DNA from: an uncultured Ruminococcus sp.
GTDB lineage: Bacteria > Bacillota > Clostridia > Oscillospirales > Ruminococcaceae
DNA length: 64,000 nucleotides
Assembly: GCA_934435205.1 (NCBI GenBank)
Contig: CAKSAK010000001.1
Coordinates: 310,001-374,000 of the forward strand
Reading direction: 5' to 3'
Part shown: positions 15,839-24,600 of the stretch, one piece after another
Numbering within the stretch: position 1 is the stretch's first letter
Layout: the number at the start of each line of letters is the position of its first letter
Made by a program: the position numbers and the translations under genes
The notes under the pieces: generated by a model
What the model was told of the DNA's origin: nothing
Seen by the model: the letters and a program-made list of their open reading frames with translations, nothing else
Databases searched by the model: none

Positions 15839-17091
15839 TATTCACCGCCCCCATTCTCATTATTTTCAGGCACTTTTATCGTGCATATCGGTATGCTTCT
15901 AACAATGTCTGGATTTTCGCCCTTTTGTGCAGCTTCCTCAGCCATAAGTTCTTCCAGAAGGTCAAGGTCAAGCAGCTTGTCATTAAGCTCCTCATAGCCC
16001 TCTATCTTGTTCTTGATAGCCTCACGCCTTAGCTGTAAATACACCTCTGCATCTATCGCAGTTGTATATGGGTTAGACCAGAATACTCCCACCGCACCGA
16101 ACGATATGCTTGAAAGCAGCGTCCAGCCTATCATAGAAAGATCCACCTTGAAAAGCTGCCACTTATATCCTCTGGTCATGGCGATAGAAAGCTTTATTGC
16201 CTTTCTCGTCTTGATGTTAGGGTTTTCCGCACATATGAACGGCACCATTGAATAGGCATAATATTTTATAGGATATCCCACGATAGTAAACGCCCATAGG
16301 GTCTGATATATGCTGGTTACAAACATAGTCCTTGCAGGGTGAAGCGTTCTCTCACGGAAAAGAAAGCCTAGTCTGCCTATCTTCGTTTTTTTGTATGTGT
16401 GATTTTCAAGGAAAAATCTTCTCTCACATACCAAAAGCACATTCACTATGAATATAGTGAACATCAACTGGAAAATAAAATACACGAATGAAACTATAGT
16501 ATCCCATGTGGATTTTTTTCCTAAAACATTCATTATCGCCGTAAGCAATGAAAACTGATAGGAATTAGAGCTTGTTGCACTGTCAAAATAAACCGAAGCA
16601 GAGGCTGTAAAATTATTGAGCCTGTCATTAAGATAGGTCTGTGCCTTTTCCTTTGCATTTCGGCTAAAAGAAAAAGCGTCTGCCAATGCTTCCAGATTAG
16701 AAGTGTCGCTTGATGAGCCAAAGAACGTGACTTCCTTTGAATTTAGTCCGTCAACTCCGTATTTTTTATAAGCGTCAAGCCACTTTTTTACAGCGTCAGG
16801 ATTATCTATCTGCCACTTGTCACTGACCTGCTCTGCCGTAAGATCATTTTTAACCATATCCTCAATGATCTCTTCCTTATCTTCGGCGTCATATTTAAGA
16901 TCAGCAACGTGAGAATTATCATAGCTTGACACATTCTGCGTGGTCGAGCCATATTCTCCTGCAATAAATACCATTATGAAGCACACTGCTATGCAGGCGA
17001 TATAATTTCGCCTTACCCTGCCTTTAGCCGACTGCTTTATTTTTTTTCGGTCAAGCTTTATGACCAACGGCATATCTTCATTTTTCTTCAT
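15838..17091 (-). CDS. DUF975 family membrane protein
   Basis: A 417-residue membrane protein. The diagnostic part is the C-terminal half: GYPIKYYAYSMVPFICAEN, then KAIKLSIAMTRGYKWQLF and DLSMIGWTLLS, as in DUF975. An N-terminal membrane segment near 25-45 is followed by an extracytoplasmic region of about 120 residues before further membrane helices. It is longer than most DUF975 proteins because of that extra region. Function is unknown. It is co-translated with the CmpB-like gene. Confidence 0.85.
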   Translation of the reverse strand: MKKNEDMPLVIKLDRKKIKQSAKGRVRRNYIACIAVCFIMVFIAGEYGSTTQNVSSYDNSHVADLKYDAEDKEEIIEDMVKNDLTAEQVSDKWQIDNPDAVKKWLDAYKKYGVDGLNSKEVTFFGSSSDTSNLEALADAFSFSRNAKEKAQTYLNDRLNNFTASASVYFDSATSSNSYQFSLLTAIMNVLGKKSTWDTIVSFVYFIFQLMFTIFIVNVLLVCERRFFLENHTYKKTKIGRLGFLFRERTLHPARTMFVTSIYQTLWAFTIVGYPIKYYAYSMVPFICAENPNIKTRKAIKLSIAMTRGYKWQLFKVDLSMIGWTLLSSISFGAVGVFWSNPYTTAIDAEVYLQLRREAIKNKIEGYEELNDKLLDLDLLEELMAEEAAQKGENPDIVRSIPICTIKVPENNENGGGE

Positions 17092-17345
17092 CTAAAACTA
17101 TGCCCCCGATGGGACATATCCTCCCTTCACACATACCACTTAACAAAACACTACATGATCTACAATAAATCGACTATTTAATTATATCTTTTTTTTGTGA
17201 ATATGTCAACGATTTTGAGATCAAAACAAGTTTATTTTAAGATAGTTTTAAGTTTACGTTTATGGTGCCAAACTTTTTTGCATATTTTCATCTGCAATGT
17301 AGAAAATAACATCAAATGACGATATTCTTCAATAGGAGTGATAAA

Positions 17346-18362
17346 ATGAAAGCCACTAAGCTTATGAAAACCGCACCCTCTGTCATCTCTTTCGCAGCCA
17401 TAGGCGGCAAGAAAGAAAACGAAGGACCTTTAGGCGACTATTTTGACAAAATAAATGACGATCCATATTTCTCCACAGACAGCTTTGAAAAGGGCGAAAG
17501 TCAGCTTCAAAAGCAGGCAGTGCTTCACGCTTTGGATAAAGCCGCCCTCTCCCCCGAGGATATAGACGTGCTTTTCGGCGGCGACCTGCTAAATCAGTGT
17601 GTCGGCACTACCTATGGCGTGAGAGCATTTGAAATGCCTTTTCTCGGCATTTACGGAGCCTGCTCCACCATGGCGGAGGGACTTCTCCTCGCCTCTCTTT
17701 TCGTTGACAACGACCTCGCCCAAAAAGCAATGGCGGTCACATCTTCCCACTTCTGCACCGCTGAAAGGCAGTACCGCTTTCCCCTCAACTACGGCGGACA
17801 GCGTACTCCCACATCTCAGTGGACAGCCACAGCCTCAGGCTCATTGGTTGTTGCCCCCTCGGATAAGCCCCCCTACATCAGGGGCTGTACTATCGGAAAA
17901 ATAATTGACTTGGGCGTGAGCGACGCCAACAACATGGGTGCAGCAATGGCACCTGCAGCCTTTTCCACCATAAGCACATTTTTCACTGACACAGGCATGA
18001 CCCCCTCCGACTTCGATTATATCGTCACAGGCGACCTTGGCAAAGTTGGTAGCCGTATTCTCTGTGAGCTTTTCGAGCGTGAAAATATAAATATCCGTGA
18101 CAATCATAAAGATTGCGGCATGATGCTCTATGACTTTGACGAGCAGGATATCCACGCTGGCGGAAGCGGCTGTGGGTGTGCAGGAAGCGTTCTATGCGGC
18201 TATTTTCTCCCGAAGCTTCGTGCAGGTGAGATAAAAAATATCCTCTTTGCCGCCACGGGTGCGCTAATGTCACCAACAGTAAATCAGCAAGGGGAATCTA
18301 TCCCCTCTATCTCACATCTCGTGTGGCTGTCAGGGGAAAAAGATATGAAAGGAGCAAACTAA
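17346..18362 (+). CDS. spoVAD: Stage V sporulation protein AD
   Basis: A thiolase-fold protein of 338 residues that binds dipicolinic acid and is part of the SpoVA channel, which loads calcium dipicolinate into the forespore. Recognisable segments are FGGDLLNQCVGTTYGVR, FLGIYGACSTMAEGL, AERQYRFPLNYGGQRTPT, and the C-terminal SGCGCAGSVLCGYFLP. I chose the ATG at 17346, with AGGAG eight bases upstream, over an in-frame ATG at 17316. The 254 bases upstream (17092-17345) are AT rich and I saw no convincing sigma-A promoter there, as expected for a forespore gene. spoVAE overlaps its stop. No spoVAC lies upstream. Confidence 0.95.
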   Translation: MKATKLMKTAPSVISFAAIGGKKENEGPLGDYFDKINDDPYFSTDSFEKGESQLQKQAVLHALDKAALSPEDIDVLFGGDLLNQCVGTTYGVRAFEMPFLGIYGACSTMAEGLLLASLFVDNDLAQKAMAVTSSHFCTAERQYRFPLNYGGQRTPTSQWTATASGSLVVAPSDKPPYIRGCTIGKIIDLGVSDANNMGAAMAPAAFSTISTFFTDTGMTPSDFDYIVTGDLGKVGSRILCELFERENINIRDNHKDCGMMLYDFDEQDIHAGGSGCGCAGSVLCGYFLPKLRAGEIKNILFAATGALMSPTVNQQGESIPSISHLVWLSGEKDMKGAN

Positions 18363-18718
18363 TGGACTATCTATGGGCTTTTCTTATGGGTGGACTTTTC
18401 TGTGCCATAGGTCAGGTGCTTATGGACTTCACAAAACTTACCCCCGCACGAATACTTGTGGCATACGTCACAGGTGGCGTGCTTCTGGGGGCGCTGGGAC
18501 TTTATAAGCCCCTTATGGACTTTGCTGGCTGCGGAGCAACTGTCCCTCTCACGGGCTTCGGCTATCTTCTCTATAACGGTGTCCGTGAACAGATAGATAA
18601 AATAGGCTTCCTGGGCATTTTCACAGGTGGACTTACCGCCTCCGCCGCAGGCATAACCGCCGCCATGACATTCGCCTTTATCTTTTCGCTTTTCTTTAAA
18701 AGCTCAGCAAAAGAATAG
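18362..18718 (+). CDS. spoVAE: Stage V sporulation protein AE
   Basis: A 118-residue membrane protein with about four hydrophobic segments, starting MDYLWAFLMGGLFCAIGQVL. It belongs to the SpoVAE(b) family, a channel component for dipicolinate uptake during spore formation. Its ATG overlaps the spoVAD stop codon (TAATG), with AAAGGAG in front, so it is coupled to spoVAD. It ends in a charged cytosolic tail. Confidence 0.93.
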   Translation: MDYLWAFLMGGLFCAIGQVLMDFTKLTPARILVAYVTGGVLLGALGLYKPLMDFAGCGATVPLTGFGYLLYNGVREQIDKIGFLGIFTGGLTASAAGITAAMTFAFIFSLFFKSSAKE

Positions 18719-18725
18719 TTTTATC

Positions 18726-18754
18726 TTGACAAACCCCAAATGCAGTGGTATTAT
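18726..18754 (+). promoter_or_regulatory. Promoter of araC-family gene
   Basis: TTGACA (18726-18731), 17-base spacer, TATTAT (18749-18754), 30 bases before the ATG. Confidence 0.75.
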
Positions 18755-18783
18755 AAAGATATGTAAATTGGGGGTGCAGAATA

Positions 18784-19602
18784 ATGTTCAAACAGATATA
18801 TCCCGTCATAGGCGACGAAAAAACTCTGCCCTTTTATGTGGTAGGTCTGGGACTTGAAAGCTGGCAGTTTCCAATAAAACGTGCAGATGGCTACGAGTAC
18901 CCGCAAATATTTTTGTCACGCTCAGGGGAGGGCGAGGTCATAATAAACGGAGAAACCACAAAAATACCGCCCGATACTGTTTTCTATATACCCCCATTCT
19001 GTCCGCATGAGTATCATGCACTAAGCGATGCGTGGTATCTGGATTGGATCGCTTTTTCCGGTGCACAGGTCATTCCACTATTAGAACAGTGGAAGCTAAA
19101 TAAGTTCACCGCCATTCAGGGGGTGGATATGGACAGATTGCGCCGTATCATAACACGCATCTATTATACTTTGAAAAGTGATAAGCTTTATGGCAATCAT
19201 TACGCTTCAGCACAGCTTTACGACTTTCTTATAGAATATCGTAAAATAGCTGATAACAGGCTCTCGTCATTTTATACCGCACAATCTGTTGCCTTGGCAG
19301 ACGTATTGCAATATATAGAAGAGCATTATCCGGAGCAAATAAAGCTTAATGAGCTTGCAAAAATCGCAGGAGTATCCGAACAGCACTTATGCAGACTTTT
19401 CAAGAAAAATTTTCAGCTCAGACCTATGGAGTATCTTGCACAGGTAAGGGTACAGCACGCAAAGGATCTGCTTGTGTATTCCAACAAGACCATAGGCGAG
19501 ATATCAGATGAAACGGGCTTTCAGGACGGATCTTATTTCTCCGTGGTATTCAAACGGTATGAAAATATGACTCCGGGAGAGTACCGGAGAATAAAGGTGT
19601 AG
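18784..19602 (+). CDS. AraC family transcriptional regulator
   Basis: A 272-residue regulator. The N-terminal cupin sensor domain (about 1-150) contains LSRSGEGEVIINGE and FYIPPFCPHEYHAL. The C-terminal domain (about 170-272) has two helix-turn-helix motifs, LNELAKIAGVSEQHLCRLF and IGEISDETGFQDGSYFSVVF, ending in TPGEYRR. Such proteins respond to sugars or small metabolites. No sugar gene lies next to it, so the target is unknown. It has its own promoter, and copy C of the composite repeat begins two bases after the stop. Confidence 0.93.
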   Translation: MFKQIYPVIGDEKTLPFYVVGLGLESWQFPIKRADGYEYPQIFLSRSGEGEVIINGETTKIPPDTVFYIPPFCPHEYHALSDAWYLDWIAFSGAQVIPLLEQWKLNKFTAIQGVDMDRLRRIITRIYYTLKSDKLYGNHYASAQLYDFLIEYRKIADNRLSSFYTAQSVALADVLQYIEEHYPEQIKLNELAKIAGVSEQHLCRLFKKNFQLRPMEYLAQVRVQHAKDLLVYSNKTIGEISDETGFQDGSYFSVVFKRYENMTPGEYRRIKV

Positions 19603-19604
19603 CA

Positions 19605-20050
19605 GAAGTGAGGAGCGAAGCTAAGTGAGGAGTGAGGAATGGCAACGCCAAACCGAGCAAAACACCAACACAAAGTAAAAGCCCCCAACGAGCGAAGCGA
19701 GCAATAAAGCGCACGGTCAAGCCCGGCGCTAGAGGGCTTGTGGGGTCAAGGGGCAAAGCCCATTGCGGAGTTTGAGGCAGAGCCTCAATAGGCGCAAGCC
19801 TACAAGCGGTGCAGAAAAGCAAAATAAGAAAAACAAAAGAAAAATAAATTACAAAGCGGTGTCGGAGAACAAAACTCCTGCACCGCTTTTACTATCTCAT
19901 TTTACAACCCCACCCCGCAAAGAGCGAAGCGATTTTGCGGCAGTAGAATGTAGAGGCAAATCTGTAGGGGCGACCTCTGGTCGCCCGTTGGTTTAACAAC
20001 CTTGTATCGGAAAATATCAAAATGTAGGGGACGGCTCCCTCGACGTCCCG
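19605..20050 (+). repeat. Composite 3'-end element, copy C
   Basis: It begins directly after the araC stop codon and is in sense orientation. It has two GTGAGGAG blocks, GGCAACGCCAAACC, GAGCGAAGCGAGCAATAAAG, GGGGCAAAGCCC, AGGCGCAAGCCT, the 11-mer AAGCGGTGCAG (19804-19814) and the terminator-like hairpin (19852-19890). The hairpin top differs from copies A and B yet keeps a paired GGAG/CTCC, so the structure is preserved. The CCGCAAA/TTTTGCGG hairpin and two palindromes follow. Confidence 0.85.
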
Positions 20051-20218
20051 ACCTTGTTGCCTGATGATACTTCCGATATCCGCACAAACAATGGTAGGGG
20101 CGAACAGTGTTCGCCCGTCTTTGTTCGTCTTTGCAAATTTATGATTAAACCAAACTATGCCACTCTCCGAACGGGACGTCGCATTTCTGCTTGCAGAAAT
20201 TGCGCTGCTCCCCTACAT
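19963..20218 (+). repeat. Cluster of CCCCTACA-type palindromes
   Basis: Units at 19963-19987 (GGTCGCCC class), 20023-20050 (GACGTCCC class), 20094-20117 (GTTCGCCC class) and 20172-20218 (long-loop form with the ATTTCTGC/GCAGAAAT inner hairpin). There is no gene between 19603 and 20301. Confidence 0.85.
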
Positions 20219-20248
20219 GGTTTATGCGTAAAACAGAAATTAAGCCAC

Positions 20249-20278
20249 AAAAAAAAGAGCGGTCAAAAGCCGCCCTTT
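20249..20278 (-). terminator. Terminator after dapL
   Basis: Minus strand GGGCGG, a loop CTTTTGA and CCGCTC followed by eight T residues. Confidence 0.8.
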
Positions 20279-20301
20279 TCATATAAACCAAATCTACAAA
20301 A

Positions 20302-21507
20302 CTACTTAGCCAGCAGCTTCTTTATTCTCTCCATAGCCTCAACAGTTCTGTCCTTGTCGCCAAAAGCAGTCAGTCTGAACCAGCCCTCGCCGTTCTTGCC
20401 AAAGCCTGCGCCAGGTGTGCCAACAACATTTGCATTCTCAAGAAGATAATCAAAGAACTCCCATGAACCCATGTTGTTAGGGCATTTCAGCCAGATGTAT
20501 GGTGAGTTCTTGCCGCCTGTGTACTTGATACCAAGCTCGTCAAGTGTGGAAGCCATTACCTTTGCGTTGTTCTGATAGTATTCAATGTTTGCTCTTGTCT
20601 GTTTCTGACCCTCCTCTGTGAATACAGCCGCAGCCGCACACTGAACAGGATATGATACACCATTGAACTTTGAGCCTTCACGTCTGCCCCAAAGCTGAGA
20701 AATAGATACTTCACTGCCGTCAGATGCCTTAACAACAAGCTCGTGTGGGATAACTGTATATCCGCATCTCATTCCTGTGAAGCCTGCTGTCTTAGACAGT
20801 GAGCACATCTCTATAGCACATTCCTTTGCACCCTCAACTGCAAAAATGCTTCTCGGAACGTCCTTCTCTGTGATGAATGCTTCGTATGCTGAGTCGTAAA
20901 TGATGATAGCATTGTTCTTCTTTGCATAGTCTATCCAAACCTTGAGCTGCTCCTTTGTGTATACAGAACCTGTCGGATTGTTAGGTGAGCAAAGATAAAT
21001 AAGATCGCACTTTACGTTCTCGTCAGGCATTGCCGCAAAGTTGTTCTCCTCGTTTGAATCAGCATAAATTACCTTTCTGCCGCTCATAAGGTTTGTGTCA
21101 ACATATACAGGGTATGCAGGGTCTGTGATAAGCACTACATTGTCATCACCGAAAATGTCAACAATGTTTCCGCAGTCAGACTTTGCTCCGTCGTTTATCC
21201 TGATATCATCAGCAGGAATGTCAACGCCAAAGCTCTTGTAGTAGCCTGCAACAGCCTCTTTCAGAAAGTCATATCCTGCACCGCTGTCCTCATAGCCCTT
21301 GAATGTTTCCTTGACGCCCATTTCGTCTGCGCCCTTTTTCATTGCCTCAACAACACACTTTGCGATAGGCTGAGTAACGTCGCCGATACCCATTCTGATA
21401 ATGTCAGCCTCAGGGTGTGCCTCAGTGAAGGCCTTTACCTTCTTGGCAATGTTTATAAAAAGATAGTTCTTTTCAAGCTTTAGAAAATTTTCATTGATAC
21501 TTGGCAT
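20302..21507 (-). CDS. dapL: LL-diaminopimelate aminotransferase
   Basis: A 401-residue PLP enzyme that makes LL-diaminopimelate from tetrahydrodipicolinate in one step (the DapL shortcut to lysine and peptidoglycan). The N terminus INENFLKLEKNYLFINIAKK and RMGIGDVTQP are typical of DapL. The PLP lysine lies in the segment ECAIEMCSLSKTAGFTGMRC. It is the last gene of the carA / S23-like / carB-dapF / dapL run. Its product is the substrate of the DapF half of the gene just upstream, which gives functional sense to the arrangement. Confidence 0.96.
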   Translation of the reverse strand: MPSINENFLKLEKNYLFINIAKKVKAFTEAHPEADIIRMGIGDVTQPIAKCVVEAMKKGADEMGVKETFKGYEDSGAGYDFLKEAVAGYYKSFGVDIPADDIRINDGAKSDCGNIVDIFGDDNVVLITDPAYPVYVDTNLMSGRKVIYADSNEENNFAAMPDENVKCDLIYLCSPNNPTGSVYTKEQLKVWIDYAKKNNAIIIYDSAYEAFITEKDVPRSIFAVEGAKECAIEMCSLSKTAGFTGMRCGYTVIPHELVVKASDGSEVSISQLWGRREGSKFNGVSYPVQCAAAAVFTEEGQKQTRANIEYYQNNAKVMASTLDELGIKYTGGKNSPYIWLKCPNNMGSWEFFDYLLENANVVGTPGAGFGKNGEGWFRLTAFGDKDRTVEAMERIKKLLAK

Positions 21508-21638
21508 AATTCTAGCTCCTTTTCATTTTTTATCTGACCCGAAGTTTCACAGGTCAAACTTACAAAACGCATACAGCCGCAAAGCTTTTACAAACGCTCT
21601 GCGGCTGCCGCTTTTTAACGCAGTGTCCGCTGCGAAAT

Positions 21639-24600
21639 TTACATTACGATGTGACCTGAGAATACTGTTACAGCATCGCCTGTAAGATATACAGCCTCGT
21701 CTGTGTATCTTATCTTAAGAGTGCCGCCCTTGAGGATAACAGATATCTCCTCGTCCTTCTTGCAGAATCCGTTGAGAACAGCCGCAACTGCCGCTGCACA
21801 AGCACCTGTGCCGCAAGCCCAAGTTTCCCCTGAACCTCTCTCCCAAACTCTCATCTTAAGAGTGTGGTCGTCAATTACCTTGATGAACTCAGCGTTCACT
21901 CTCTCAGGGAATATCTTGTCATGCTCGAACTCAGGACCTACCTTGTCAATGTCAAGGCTGTCAACATTGTTCATGAATACAACTGCGTGTGGGTTGCCCA
22001 TTGAAACACAAGTGATGTTATAGTCATTTCCTGCAATGTTCACCTTTCTGTCAACTACCCTGCCGTTCTCGTCAGGCTCAAGGTCAACAGGAACAAGGTG
22101 AGGAGCAAGAATAGCCTTGCCCATGTTTACAGTAGCACCGCTTACCTCGCCGTAGTGACGAATAAGTGAAACTGTCATGATACCCGAAAGCGTTTCGATA
22201 GTCATCTCGTCCTTGTCAACAATGCCGTTATCTCTCATGAACTTGGCAACGCATCTGATGCCGTTTCCGCACATCTTGCCCTCGGAGCCGTCAAGATTGA
22301 ACATTCTCATCTTAGCGTCTGCCACCTTTGAACGGCAGATAAGGATAACACCGTCACCGCCGATACCGAAGTGTCTGTCAGACAGATTGAGTGCCAGACC
22401 CTCAGGATTGTCTATTCTCTGGTCGAAGCAGTTGAAGTAGATGTAGTCATTGCCGCAGCCCTGCATCTTTGTGAACTCAAATGTCTGCTTTTCAGTTCTC
22501 ATGTTATTTATATCAACTATCTCAGTAGTTGACTCAGTGTATTTACTTCTGATAGAAGCCGCAATAGCGTTTGCAGTGTCGATAGAAGTCAGGCAAGGAA
22601 TGTTCCACTCAACTGTCTTTCTTCTTATCTTAACAGAATCTCTTGTAGGTATTCTGCCCTTTGAAGAAGTGGAGATAACATAAGCTATCTTTCCGCTCTC
22701 GATAAGTGTGAGAGTGTTGTTGTCCTCGTTCTCGTGTATCTTAGCCACTACCTCTGCGTCAATGCCATGTTCGTGAAGCACCTTAGCAGTGCCGTTTGTA
22801 GCGTATATCTTAAATCCAAGGTCAGCAAACATCTTAGCTGTCTGTGGTATCTCACCCTTGTCAGAATCTCTGACAGTGATGAATACTCCGCCCTTCTTGC
22901 CAAGCTTGTAGCCCGCAGCAGTAAGACCCTTATACAGTGACTCTTCAAGAGAATTAGAAACTGCAAGCACCTCACCTGTTGACTTCATCTCAGGTCCAAG
23001 GTGGTTGTCAACGCCGATAAGCTTCTCGAATGAGAATACAGGAACTTTAACGGCAACATATGGTGAATTTCTGTAAAGACCAGTGCCGTAGCCCATGTCT
23101 TTGAGCTTCTCGCCAAGCATACACTTAGTTGCAAGGTCTACCATAGGAACGCCAGTTACCTTAGAAATATAAGGGATAGTTCTTGAAGAACGTGGGTTTA
23201 CCTCGATAACATATATCTCGTCATGGTATGCGATATACTGAATATTTACAAGACCCTTAGTGTTAAGTGCGATAGCAAGCTTCTTTGAGCATTCGATAAT
23301 TCTGTTTATCAGGCTGTCAGAAACGTTCCATGCAGGATAAACCGCAATAGAGTCGCCTGAGTGGATACCTGTTCTCTCGATATGCTCCATGATACCAGGG
23401 ATAAGAATATCCTCACCGTCGCAAATAGCGTCTATTTCCAGCTCAGTACCCATAAGGTACTTATCTATAAGTACAGGGTTCTCTATTCCCTGGTCGAGAA
23501 TGATAGCCATGTATTCCTTGATATCGTCATCGTTGAATGCGATTATCATGTTCTGTCCACCGAGAACGTAAGAAGGTCTCATAAGAACAGGATAGTGTAT
23601 CTTGTTTGCAACCTCGAGAGCCTCGTCACAAGTCATAACTGTGAAGCCCTGCGGTCTTTTTATCTTAAGCTGTTCAAGCAGCTCGTCAAATCTCTCTCTG
23701 TCCTCAGCAGCGTCGATAGCGTCAGGAGGAGTACCCAGAATGTTTACACCATGCTCAGCCATGTGCTTTGTAAGCTTGATAGCTGTCTGTCCGCCGAATG
23801 CCACAACAACGCCTACAGGCTTCTCAACTCTGATGATGTTCATAACATCCTCGTCAGTAAGAGGCTCGAAATAAAGTCTGTCAGCAGTGTCAAAGTCAGT
23901 TGAAACTGTCTCAGGGTTGTTGTTTACGATAACAACGTCATAGCCCTTTTCTTTCAAAGCCCATACGCAGTGAACTGACGCATAGTCGAACTCGATACCC
24001 TGACCGATCCTGATAGGACCTGAACCGAATACAATAACAGTCTTTCTGTCATGACCCTTGTTTGCAATAAACTCGCTTGCCTCGTCCTCGTTGTCATATG
24101 TTGAGTAGAAGTAAGGTGTCATAGCCGCAAACTCAGCCGCACAGGTATCAACCATTTTAAATACAGCATGAACAGGCTTGTCGATCTTCTTGCCTGTTAT
24201 CTTCTCGATCACCTTGTCAGTATAGCCTATCTTCTTGGCTTCCAGATAAGTGTCCTCGTTGAAGTCATTTTTGAGCGTCTTTTCCATGTCAATAAGCTTG
24301 CAGAGCTTATACAGGAACCACTCGTCTATCTTAGTGATGCTGTGTATCTCGTCAACAGTAACTCCACGTCTGAGAGCCTCGTATACAACGAAAAGTCTTT
24401 CGTCTGTGCAATCAGAAAGTCTGTCATGGATAGTCTTGTCATCAAGGTCAAGCATCTTAGGCGAGATAAGGCAGTCATGACCTATCTCAGCACCTCTTAC
24501 AGCCTTCATTATAGCCTGCTCGAAAGTAGAGCCGATAGCCATAACCTCACCTGTAGCCTTCATCTGTGTACCAAGCTCACGCTTAGCATAAACGAACTTG

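Noticed and set aside
15518..15997. Plus-strand frame of 159 residues
   Set aside because: It is antisense to the overlapping CmpB-like and DUF975 genes, both with family motifs.
21575..21608. Terminator between carB-dapF and dapL
   Set aside because: A hairpin AGCCGCAAAGC/GCTCTGCGGCT is present, but no T run follows on the minus strand; it may be an mRNA-stability hairpin but is not called as a terminator.
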